A DNA stretch of 7,622 nt from Caryophanales bacterium UBA3668 (GCA_002373085.1 DFJP01000107.1:1-7622), one strand, 5' to 3'; counted from the first letter of the stretch, positions 1 through 5,049 are shown. Notes: generated by a model from the letters alone, not told the origin. Numbers and translations are program-made.

Positions 1-512
1 CCCAATCTTACGGCGTGAGGGCCAATAACAATATTTCCAGTAACTTTATATAAATTTCTAAAACTTACATCAACAACATTAAAGTTAGAAATAACCTCAG
101 GAGTATTCCAAACTTGAAGCATATGATTTTTCACATTTTCTGTTCCTTCTCCTAAGTATTTTGTTGTCCAATAGCTAACGAATGTTCCTAAAATAAGTTG
201 AACTGGTTTCACTTTGTTCGCAACACCTAAAGCATAGAGAGAAATAGGAGCAACAGCAGAGCCAAAGTTAGAAGGACCGCCACCAAATTTCACGACAATG
301 TATACACTATCCTTTTTTAAGGTATTGCTTTCTTCTTGCTTTCTAAACATTTGTTCGTCAGAAATCAAAATTTGTTTTACATTTGTAAAAAGTTTCTTTG
401 TTGCTTCATCGCCGTTCTCGACTAATGTTTGCCAAACAAATAAAATCTCTTTGCTGATTGAATCAACTATTTCCGAATAATTAGTAATGATTTCTATTTC
501 TTGATTAGGCAT
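1..512 (-). CDS. Putative phage virion (neck/tail-region) protein, 3' end cut by window edge
   Basis: The frame opens at an ATG at 510-512, preceded by GGAGA with 7-base spacing, and stays open for 170 codons to the left edge, so the C-terminus is missing. The protein starts MPNQEIEIITNY. An N-terminal helical part (about residues 1-65) precedes a beta-rich part with VYIVVKFGGGPSNFGSAVAP (69-88), a hydrophobic helix around residues 93-118, and VWNTPEVISNFNVVDVSF (134-151). The pattern 'V.IVVKFG...NFG....P' followed by 'VW.TP.V.SNFN' resembles proteins I associate with the neck/tail genes of Firmicutes phages, but this is recall from pattern, not a search. It follows the 93-residue basic gene by 12 bases and in the same frame, and the candidate neck gene lies just before that. 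A tail-terminator role is one option. The coding call is firm; the function is not. Confidence 0.8.
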   Translation of the reverse strand, partial: MPNQEIEIITNYSEIVDSISKEILFVWQTLVENGDEATKKLFTNVKQILISDEQMFRKQEESNTLKKDSVYIVVKFGGGPSNFGSAVAPISLYALGVANKVKPVQLILGTFVSYWTTKYLGEGTENVKNHMLQVWNTPEVISNFNVVDVSFRNLYKVTGNIVIGPHAVRL

Positions 513-524
513 TTTCAATCTCCG

Positions 525-806
525 TTATTTTTTAATTGGTGTTTTTGGCTTAGGAGCACTAGGTTTTGGCGCGCTAGGTTTTGGAGTAGGATTAACTTTT
601 TTTCTAAATTTTACGTTGCTTGGCTTAGGAGCAGAAGCATTTTTTACTGGCTTCTTAATAAATCTTCCACCGATACCTTGTGCAATACCAATACCAGTTT
701 GAACGCCTCTTGCAACAGAACCAGCAAATCCACCACCAGAGGCAGCACCTCTTAATGCACCTTTAGCGGCTTCTTTTAAGATACTTGGATTATTATTTTG
801 CGCCAT
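525..806 (-). CDS. Small basic protein: Gly-rich hydrophobic segment plus PKP-repeat tail
   Basis: A 93-residue protein with start ATG at 806, preceded by GGAGG (7-base spacing) that overlaps the end of the upstream gene. Residues 10-50 are rich in Gly and Ala with spaced hydrophobics (GAASGGGFAGSVARGVQTG, then IGIAQGIGGRF), which looks like a membrane-active or tightly packing helix. Residues 51-93 are basic and proline-rich, with repeated APKPS/TPKPS units encoded by a short tandem DNA repeat. There is no cysteine and only one acidic residue, so the protein is strongly basic. I do not recognise a family. The composition would suit a virion-internal, nucleic-acid-contacting or membrane-interacting peptide; this is inference from composition and position. 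The preceding gene ends with TAG one codon (AAT) before this ATG and in the same frame. Confidence 0.8.
   Translation of the reverse strand: MAQNNNPSILKEAAKGALRGAASGGGFAGSVARGVQTGIGIAQGIGGRFIKKPVKNASAPKPSNVKFRKKVNPTPKPSAPKPSAPKPKTPIKK
553..582. repeat. Two-copy 15-base tandem repeat coding for PKPSA units
   Basis: Two adjacent 15-base units (553-567 and 568-582) differ at two positions, both ending CTAGGTTTT on the plus strand. They encode the SAPKP repeats in the tail of the basic 93-residue protein. In-frame units of 15 bases allow slippage to change repeat number without breaking the frame. Confidence 0.75.
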
Positions 807-809
807 ATT

Positions 810-1205
810 CTATCCTCCAATTTTTATTTTATCTCTTCCTATTTCAGAAGACCATTCTAAGATAGCACTATCTATGACTTTATCTATATATCCTTTATGG
901 TTGCCAGGCTTCACCAATTTAGAGCCTTTTCTTGTGCCATTTGGATACGTATAGAATTTGCTACCTTCTTCATCAAGTTTAGAGGCATAACTGCCATTAC
1001 TTGTGTGAACTACAACACCCTTCGTTTGATAAAGAAGCATATTGTATGTTTGAGCAGGAATATTGATTTTTATTTCATTGCCATAATTTTCTATTTTTAT
1101 GGTGTTAATCAAGTTCCCACTTAAATGTTTGAGATTAAACTCTTCTCTGAGCTTTCTTACTATGATTTCGGCTAAGTCTTGAAGTTCTTTTTCACCAATT
1201 TCCAT
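810..1205 (-). CDS. Putative phage neck/tail-completion protein (HK97 gp10-like candidate)
   Basis: A 131-residue soluble protein. An N-terminal helix (about 3-24) precedes NLKHLSGNLINTIKI (24-38), an 'IKINIPA' strand segment (45-51), a variable middle with TKGVVVHTSNGSYASKLDEE, and a C-terminal helix KGYIDKVIDSAILEW ending at residue 118. An N-terminal helix, a LSGNL-type loop, strands and then a C-terminal helix with conserved Trp recalls HK97 gp10-like head-tail joining proteins, where 'tGnLr.Si' and a terminal 'ai' helix are typical. I have no search to support this, so it is a candidate call. The ATG shares its first base with the TAA of the membrane gene ahead (TAATG), implying translational coupling; a GGTGG lies 7 bases upstream. 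The gene ends in TAG, one codon before and in frame with the next ATG. Confidence 0.8.
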   Translation of the reverse strand: MEIGEKELQDLAEIIVRKLREEFNLKHLSGNLINTIKIENYGNEIKINIPAQTYNMLLYQTKGVVVHTSNGSYASKLDEEGSKFYTYPNGTRKGSKLVKPGNHKGYIDKVIDSAILEWSSEIGRDKIKIGG

Positions 1206-1789
1206 TAGTGACCACCGCTTTCTTTTTCCTTATCCTTTTTAGTAAAGAATTTGTCTATTGCATAGTCAATAGCATCTTTACGTTCGTCTTCTCTCACGTT
1301 TTTTTGAGCATCGTAAGCCCATTTTGGAAGTGGATTAAGCGGAATAGCAATCGCCTCACAAATAGTGACACAGCCCATAACCTGGATCATTAAGTCGATT
1401 GAATCTCTTACACTGTATAAAATCAATGTCATAGCAAGCAGTGGAACGACAATTTTACAAAAGCCACCCAATAATTGCCCTATGAGTGAATAGCGATTGC
1501 TAAACGCCTTTTTGATATAACGAATAACCGTAAAAACAAATACAGCAGTAAGAACAATAGCTAAAATGCCCCAACCACCGATTTGAATTTGCCCTATCTT
1601 ATGGAAAAGTTTGAAACGCCATACAAGGAAAGCACATGGAAGAAGCCAAGAGAAAACAGTCCAAGCTACAAAACGAGTCCAAAATGTTGTCTTTGGATGT
1701 TCTTCAAACCAAGTGAATAGATTCTTCTTAGTAGTTTCTTCTTCCTCTGTTTCGGAAGCTTTTTCTTGAACTAATTTTTCGTCTTCCAT
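1205..1789 (-). CDS. Membrane protein with about four TM helices (194 aa)
   Basis: The first 35 residues are hydrophilic and Glu-rich (residues 13-18 are nearly all acidic), with no signal peptide. Hydrophobic helices follow at about 37-57 (FWTRFVAWTVFSWLLPCAFL), 71-92, 103-125 and 130-150. The C-terminus (155-194) is charged and would lie on the same side as the N-terminus if four helices span; arginines and lysines near the ends favour the cytoplasm. I recognise no family and see no catalytic motif. It starts 4 bases after the preceding membrane gene, with GGAG overlapping that gene's stop, and overlaps the next gene by one base. It is the last member of a four-gene membrane cassette. Holin-like or superinfection-exclusion roles are possible, but it is longer than most holins and nothing specific supports them. 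Confidence 0.85.
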   Translation of the reverse strand: MEDEKLVQEKASETEEEETTKKNLFTWFEEHPKTTFWTRFVAWTVFSWLLPCAFLVWRFKLFHKIGQIQIGGWGILAIVLTAVFVFTVIRYIKKAFSNRYSLIGQLLGGFCKIVVPLLAMTLILYSVRDSIDLMIQVMGCVTICEAIAIPLNPLPKWAYDAQKNVREDERKDAIDYAIDKFFTKKDKEKESGGH

Positions 1790-1793
1790 AGTC

Positions 1794-2846
1794 TTACTCC
1801 TTCTGCATTTCTATTTGATTTTGCTTATTATCTAACTGCAAGACTTGTTCTTTTTTAACTCTTTCAACAAACTCTTGTTTTGCTTCTTCTTGTTGAGTTA
1901 AAGGCTTAAATCCTGAATCTTGCATATAACGAGTATGAACTTGTGTTCTCATTTCAATGTATTCGGCATCAATATCGTTCATTTGAACACCAACGATATA
2001 GCCCATAAATGAAGAACTTGCCATAGCCCAAATACGTGATGCAAATTTTGCCCAAGCCGCCGCTGTATCAACATCGGCAGTTAAATCTCTAACTAATGAT
2101 GCGAAGATCATAGCGGATACGACTGTCATAATCAATTTGCTAAAAATACTTGAAGAAAGAACAAATCTCTTTTTCTTACCTTCGTTAACCGCACGTTCAG
2201 ACACAGTTCTTGTATCAGTCAAATTCTTTACCGAGAGATAATATTCAGGCTCAACGAATTTAATCTTGTATTCGGTCTTTTTGATAGCCAAAATGCCTTT
2301 GTATTGTTCTTCGGTAATCTTTTTAAAATAACGACCTTTTTGATCTTCTTCGTTTTTAGCAGTTAGTATAGCGAACTTTTGTGGCTCTTTGGACAACGCT
2401 AATAATTGAGCATCGTCTAACTCTAAAATTAATATATCGTCAATACCTAAGGCTCTTAAACGTCTTTCTTTAATGGCTTGAATATCTTCTGGTTGAAGAA
2501 CCTTACGAACCCATTGTCTGAAAGCGCTAAAACCTTTTTCCTTGATTTGCTTTAAAGAGGCAAAGAAGTCAACCCTAGATTTAGCAATATTACTCTTTTC
2601 ATTACGAGCGTTGCTAGATTGTGATATGAAAATGAGAGAAACCATTGACATAATGACAATGGCACAGATTAATAATTCGTCTGTTAAGAATTCGTTTGTT
2701 TGCCAATTCTCTGGTTTAACCACAAATGGGACGAATGAGCAAACTATGATTAAGCCTAAACACATTAAGATGGAGAATAGGCCTAATAATACCTTTTTGT
2801 TAAGGCCGTTTTTAATTTTTTCTGCACTAGTTTTAAAATCTTTCAT
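1794..2846 (-). CDS. Large four-TM membrane protein with central soluble domain (350 aa)
   Basis: Two N-terminal TM helices lie at about 18-42 (KVLLGLFSILMCLGLIIVCS) and 57-76. A hydrophilic, helix-and-strand domain covers about 80-230 (including ALGIDDILILELDDAQLLAL and YKIKFVEPEYYLSVKNL). Two more TM helices lie at about 234-252 and 264-287 (the latter ending FMGYIVGVQMNDIDAEYIEM). A charged Gln/Glu/Lys-rich coiled-coil-like tail fills 312-350. The hairpin-domain-hairpin layout puts both termini and the central domain on one side, probably the cytoplasm given the many Lys/Arg next to the helices. No known family is recognised. The gene begins 5 bases after the two-TM gene, with its AGGA ribosome site inside that gene's end. 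The close packing suggests co-expression and perhaps one membrane complex. Confidence 0.88.
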   Translation of the reverse strand: MKDFKTSAEKIKNGLNKKVLLGLFSILMCLGLIIVCSFVPFVVKPENWQTNEFLTDELLICAIVIMSMVSLIFISQSSNARNEKSNIAKSRVDFFASLKQIKEKGFSAFRQWVRKVLQPEDIQAIKERRLRALGIDDILILELDDAQLLALSKEPQKFAILTAKNEEDQKGRYFKKITEEQYKGILAIKKTEYKIKFVEPEYYLSVKNLTDTRTVSERAVNEGKKKRFVLSSSIFSKLIMTVVSAMIFASLVRDLTADVDTAAAWAKFASRIWAMASSSFMGYIVGVQMNDIDAEYIEMRTQVHTRYMQDSGFKPLTQQEEAKQEFVERVKKEQVLQLDNKQNQIEMQKE

Positions 2847-2851
2847 AATCT

Positions 2852-3064
2852 TTACATCCTATCTCTAATCATTGGAAGGACAATGAAGAACATAATCGCT
2901 AAAAAGTAAATTGTTAGGAATATGTAGACCATCATAGCCCATTTTGAGGAGAACCACGCAAGAACGTCGGCTCCACTAAGAGCAAAGCCTAATACTAGAA
3001 ATGCTAAAGCGGCAATAACCCATATAATTCCACAAATGATAAGCGTTCTATTTCTTTTATTCAT
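2852..3064 (-). CDS. Small two-TM membrane protein (70 aa)
   Basis: A basic start (MNKRNR) is followed by TM1 at about 8-30 and TM2 at about 43-65, with a short loop (GADVLAWFSSKW) and a charged end (IRDRM). By the positive-inside rule both termini face the cytoplasm. The AGAGG ribosome site overlaps the TAG stop of the surface-protein gene, 9 bases ahead. Size and two-helix layout fit a class II holin, but the setting among other membrane genes and not beside an endolysin makes that only one option. It could equally be an accessory subunit of the neighbouring membrane proteins. Confidence 0.82.
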   Translation of the reverse strand: MNKRNRTLIICGIIWVIAALAFLVLGFALSGADVLAWFSSKWAMMVYIFLTIYFLAIMFFIVLPMIRDRM

Positions 3065-3073
3065 ATTTTACCT

Positions 3074-4267
3074 CTACTCGTATTGAGTTCCGTTGTCTGC
3101 TGGTTCTTCTGATGGCTTATTTTCTTCTTGATTAGCTTGTTCAACAATTTGTTCGCTATTGTTTTCGATTGTTGCTAAGTTATTAAGGATTTGCGCCATT
3201 TTGTCGCCTTGTTCCTTCATAAACTTTTCAATCTTTTCTTGAATTGCAGTAATCAAGGCGTTATCACTAAGGCTTAATGCAGACAATTCTTTTGTGATCG
3301 CAATTCTAGCCTCAGGAGTTCCTTCTTGTGCTAATGCTAAACATCTACACATTGTAGCCATAACCACTTGTAAGTCGGCAGTTGTAGCTTGAATTTGAGC
3401 GAAATATGGAGTAATTAGTTTTTCCAAGGCTTCAAGAATAATCTTCTTTGATGCATCTGGAAGAACATTAGAAACGGTTGTTTCGATTTTGTTCTCCACT
3501 TTCTTTTCAAGTTTCTTGTCTTTAATGTAGTAGCGAGCGATAGCGAATAAGATACCACTATTCAACAAGAACGCAACAGTAGTAATAATATTTTTAACAC
3601 TGAATAAGTTTGTCCAATCTTTGTTGCTTGCTTGTTCAACTACGGTAGACATTTCACCAAGTAGTTCTTTATCAATAATAAACTTAATACTAATTTTATT
3701 TTCACCTTCAACCAATGCGAATCTATAAACACCAGTTGTTGTTTCGTCTTCTACAAGCGCAGTACCATTCACACTGACATTTTCAACGAGATAGAACAAA
3801 TCGGCATTAGCAGTGATTGTAACAATATCACCGATATGTCCTTCCTCTTTGTCAACACTAGCATTACCGTGAACTAAACTATCTAGCACGACTTGACATT
3901 CGTATGTTTCAACGTATTCACCAAATGTCATTGTTGTTTCATCAATAACAACTTTTAATTCGTTGCCATTTAATGTGAGAGTTAAGACATTGCCGTCTTT
4001 TGTATAAGTTCCTGTTGAAGTAGCAGGATCCTTACCATTTTCATGGACTTCAATGGTAAACTCTGTTTCACTTGTTAGCGTAATTTTAGAAGTTCCATTG
4101 TCATCGCTATAGGTATATGTCTTTTCCTCAAATGTTGGAGTAGCAGGCTCAGTAGCTTGTGGTTCTTCGGCAGCAACAGGAGAATAACTCTTAGCTGTTC
4201 CTAATAAGATACCACCTAAGGCCAATAAGCCTAATGTTAATAGTGCAAATAATCTCTTTCCTTTCAT
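3074..4267 (-). CDS. Secreted/anchored surface protein: signal peptide, two beta domains, TM helix, cytoplasmic helical tail (397 aa)
   Basis: Start ATG at 4267 has GGAGG with 9-base spacing and overlaps the previous stop (TAATG). Residues 1-33 form a signal peptide: basic MKGKR, hydrophobic 7-24, then PVAA before EE, a good signal peptidase I site. Residues 46-118 alternate like a beta domain ('TYTYSDDNGTSKITL', 'GTYTKDGNVLTLTLNGN'), as in extracellular domains of Firmicutes lipoproteins. Residues 126-197 (NASVDKEEGHIGDIVTITAN ... VSVNG ... VEGENKISIKF) match the style of InlB B-repeat-like domains. A TM helix follows at about 225-247, then a basic stop-transfer stretch (KDKKLEKKVENK) and a helical, coiled-coil-prone cytoplasmic part to about 380 with an acidic tail. 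A phage-encoded type I membrane protein with a host-like surface domain is unusual. Receptor masking or superinfection exclusion is an inference only. Confidence 0.9.
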   Translation of the reverse strand: MKGKRLFALLTLGLLALGGILLGTAKSYSPVAAEEPQATEPATPTFEEKTYTYSDDNGTSKITLTSETEFTIEVHENGKDPATSTGTYTKDGNVLTLTLNGNELKVVIDETTMTFGEYVETYECQVVLDSLVHGNASVDKEEGHIGDIVTITANADLFYLVENVSVNGTALVEDETTTGVYRFALVEGENKISIKFIIDKELLGEMSTVVEQASNKDWTNLFSVKNIITTVAFLLNSGILFAIARYYIKDKKLEKKVENKIETTVSNVLPDASKKIILEALEKLITPYFAQIQATTADLQVVMATMCRCLALAQEGTPEARIAITKELSALSLSDNALITAIQEKIEKFMKEQGDKMAQILNNLATIENNSEQIVEQANQEENKPSEEPADNGTQYE

Positions 4268-4548
4268 TATTTTAATCCTCCGGAAATTAAATCCTTTATC
4301 GTTTTTGACATTGTTGAAATTTGTTTAGCGTTTTCAACTTTGATTTGTTTGAATTCCGCTATAGCGTTCTTAATCTCGTTTAGTCTATTTTCGACTTCCA
4401 TTTCTCTTTCGTCGAACTTTCTACTGAGTTCTTCAAACAAGTCATCTTTGGTTGTGACATACCATTCCTTACCATCGTATAGGATTACGTCGTTTTTTGT
4501 AGGCTTTATGATTCTCTTAAAATTTTTTATATCTAAAGTCAACTTCAT
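4267..4548 (-). CDS. Small coiled-coil protein (93 aa)
   Basis: The frame can be extended to a GTG at 4566, but the ATG at 4546-4548 is the better start because GAGG (within GAGGTGA) sits 7 bases upstream; this gives 93 residues beginning MKLTLDIKNF. Residues 1-40 look like a small beta/alpha segment (NDVILYDGKEWYVTTKDDLF). Residues 40-85 form a long charged helix with heptad-like spacing (LSRKFDEREMEVENRLNEI, then IAEFKQIKVENAKQI), likely a coiled coil. There is no membrane segment and no known family. The stop shares its last base with the start of the surface-protein gene (TAATG), so the two are probably translationally coupled. A cytoplasmic partner of that protein's helical tail is a reasonable guess. 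Confidence 0.8.
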   Translation of the reverse strand: MKLTLDIKNFKRIIKPTKNDVILYDGKEWYVTTKDDLFEELSRKFDEREMEVENRLNEIKNAIAEFKQIKVENAKQISTMSKTIKDLISGGLK

Positions 4549-4552
4549 ACAA

Positions 4553-4559
4553 TCACCTC
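4553..4559 (-). promoter_or_regulatory. Ribosome binding site fixing the 4548 start
   Basis: On the minus strand this reads GAGGTGA, with the GAGG core 7 bases before the ATG at 4548. No comparable site precedes the in-frame GTG at 4566, which is why the shorter protein is preferred. Confidence 0.75.
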
Positions 4560-4603
4560 GTATCACTTATATTTTATTAGAAAATAAAAAATAAACAAAA
4601 CAT

Positions 4604-4708
4604 TTATTTTGCTTTTTTCTTCTTAAATTTACTCTTTTGTTTAGCTTTGCAAGACTTGTCGGTTTTCTTGACACTGTAATTTTGTGCTAAACCAATGCTA
4701 TTAGACAT
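4604..4708 (-). CDS. 34-residue Lys-rich small protein, first gene of the left operon
   Basis: A short frame from ATG at 4706-4708 to TAA at 4604-4606. It is preceded by GAGGG with 7-base spacing, and a promoter ends about 25 bases upstream. The peptide begins MSNSIGLAQNYSVKKTDKSC and continues into a lysine-rich tail (residues 21-34 contain nine lysines, including KFKKKKAK). There is a single Cys at position 20. The combination of promoter, strong ribosome site and correct distance supports real translation despite the length. Function is unknown; a highly basic short peptide could bind nucleic acid or membranes, or the frame could act as a leader peptide. The next gene starts 55 bases downstream, a wider gap than elsewhere in the operon. 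Confidence 0.7.
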   Translation of the reverse strand: MSNSIGLAQNYSVKKTDKSCKAKQKSKFKKKKAK

Positions 4709-4715
4709 ATATTTT

Positions 4716-4720
4716 CCCTC
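4716..4720 (-). promoter_or_regulatory. Ribosome binding site of the 34-residue gene
   Basis: GAGGG on the minus strand inside a purine run (AAGAAAGAGGGAAAA), 7 bases before ATG 4708. It is the main evidence that this very short frame is translated. Confidence 0.7.
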
Positions 4721-4732
4721 TTTCTTGCCTTA

Positions 4733-4761
4733 ATTATATGCAAAAAAAAGAGAGAGTGCAA
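4733..4761 (-). promoter_or_regulatory. Sigma-70-type promoter of the left operon
   Basis: Minus strand shows a -35-like TTGCAC (4756-4761), a 17-base spacer (4739-4755, containing an eight-T run) and a perfect -10 TATAAT (4733-4738). Start of transcription is expected near 4726, giving a leader of about 18 bases that just holds the GAGGG ribosome site of the 34-residue gene. The -35 matches consensus at three of six positions, so the promoter may be weak or regulated. Confidence 0.7.
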
Positions 4762-4765
4762 TTGC
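4758..4765. promoter_or_regulatory. Palindrome overlapping the operon -35, possible operator
   Basis: GCAATTGC is a perfect 8-base palindrome covering four bases of the TTGCAC -35 element. A bound repressor or activator there would control the operon. Short palindromes also occur by chance in AT-rich DNA, so this is only suggestive. Confidence 0.3.
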
Positions 4766-4792
4766 TTACACCCACCCAGAAAAAGAACGCGC

Positions 4793-4812
4793 AAAGTTGA
4801 TAATTCAACCTT
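4793..4812 (-). other. Hairpin between the small-RNA terminator and the operon promoter
   Basis: Minus strand reads AAGGTTGA, loop ATTA, TCAACTTT: an 8-bp stem with one G-T pair. It is not followed by a U-tract but by GCGCG, so it is not a standard terminator. It could be an operator-type inverted repeat, or a 3' element of read-through transcripts. The rest of 4766-4850 shows nothing else I can support except a doubled TGGG (TGGGTGGGTG) at 4769-4778. Confidence 0.45.
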
Positions 4813-4850
4813 ACGTTTTTATTTTAAGCATAATTTAAAAATATTGCAAC

Positions 4851-4953
4851 ATAAAAAGCCACGCTCTGGACGTAGCCTTTTACAATACTCATCCTACATA
4901 AAATAGGAGAGAGAACAGCCTCTATGGACTGCGAGTGGTATTACCACCCTCAC
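4851..4953 (-). ncRNA. Candidate small structured RNA (about 100 nt) with its own promoter and terminator
   Basis: A consensus promoter ends at 4958 and a strong terminator lies at 4853-4881, leaving a transcript of about 100 nt with no convincing frame. Hairpin 1 (4931-4953) pairs GTGAG with CTCGC, has a GG bulge, then TGGT/ACCA closing an AAT loop. Hairpin 2 (4916-4931) pairs CAGTC with GGCTG around CATAGA and shares one base with hairpin 1. Hairpin 3 (4888-4911) pairs CTCTCCTA with TAGGATGAG (one bulged T) around TTTTATG. The terminator is the fourth. A CU-rich stretch (TTCTCTCTCC) could pair with purine-rich ribosome sites. It matches no RNA family I know; the ends are estimated to within a few bases. 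Because the terminator lies before the next operon, a riboswitch-like leader is the main alternative. Confidence 0.65.
4853..4881 (-). terminator. Intrinsic terminator of the small RNA
   Basis: Minus strand reads AAAAGGCTACG, loop TCCAGAG, CGTGGCTTTTT: an 11-bp stem including two G-T pairs, ending in five T. A run of A on one side and T on the other means it could also act on plus-strand transcripts, though no plus-strand gene needs it. Confidence 0.8.
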
Positions 4954-4957
4954 TTTT

Positions 4958-4985
4958 ATTATACGTTAATTAAAATATTTGTCAA
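4958..4985 (-). promoter_or_regulatory. Consensus sigma-70 promoter of the small RNA
   Basis: Minus strand has TTGACA (4980-4985), a 16-base spacer and TATAAT (4958-4963); both hexamers are perfect. It is the strongest promoter in the window. Transcription should start around 4951-4953, at the foot of hairpin 1. The -35 box directly abuts the U-tract of the upstream operon's terminator. Confidence 0.8.
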
Positions 4986-5013
4986 AAACAAAAGCGCCGA
5001 TTACTCAGCGCTT
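4984..5013 (-). terminator. Intrinsic terminator of the right operon
   Basis: Minus strand reads AAGCGC, a 10-base loop (TGAGTAATCG), GCGCTT, then a tail that makes the run TTTTGTTTTTG. It lies 36 bases beyond the stop of the acidic-protein gene and closes that operon. Confidence 0.8.
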
Positions 5014-5023
5014 ATAGGAGCTT

Positions 5024-5046
5024 TGTGGTAGAAATATTAAGCCACA
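5024..5046 (-). other. Short inverted repeat after the acidic-protein gene
   Basis: TGTGG (5024-5028) and CCACA (5042-5046) on the plus strand form a 5-bp stem with a 13-base AT-rich loop, between the stop codon and the terminator. It may stabilise the mRNA 3' end; it has no U-tract of its own. Confidence 0.3.
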
Positions 5047-5049
5047 CTA

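Noticed and set aside
298..480. Plus-strand reading frame of 60 codons
   Set aside because: It lies opposite the minus-strand gene at 1-512, has no ribosome site and an unlikely Ser/Cys/Phe-rich product; it is a shadow. The same holds for the other plus-strand frames (501-755, 897-1124, 1208-1393, 2542-2868, 4340-4594, 5165-5368, 6709-6897).
2852..3064. Holin call for the 70-residue two-TM protein
   Set aside because: Topology fits, but there is no endolysin nearby and it sits inside a larger membrane cassette, so the name would be unsupported.
810..3076. TAG recoding to an amino acid
   Set aside because: TAG ends two genes at sensible places and no gene contains an in-frame TAG; a recoded phage would show many.
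4549..4566. GTG start for the 93-residue gene
   Set aside because: The extension adds six residues translated from the ribosome-site region itself; the ATG with GAGG at proper spacing is the natural start.
4549..4600. Second promoter before the 93-residue gene (TTGTTT-16-TAAAAT)
   Set aside because: The stretch is almost pure A/T, so weak matches are expected by chance, and the operon promoter upstream already serves this gene.
4931..4953. T-box antiterminator-like sequence (GAGGGTGGTAATACCAC)
   Set aside because: It contains GGGTGG as in T-box leaders, but here it is the 5' hairpin of a short RNA, lacks the long stem I and the downstream GCG match, and no aminoacyl-tRNA synthetase or amino-acid gene follows.
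4851..4953. tRNA or CRISPR-associated RNA
   Set aside because: No cloverleaf, no T-loop GTTCRA signature and no repeat array could be found; the folding is a chain of simple hairpins.
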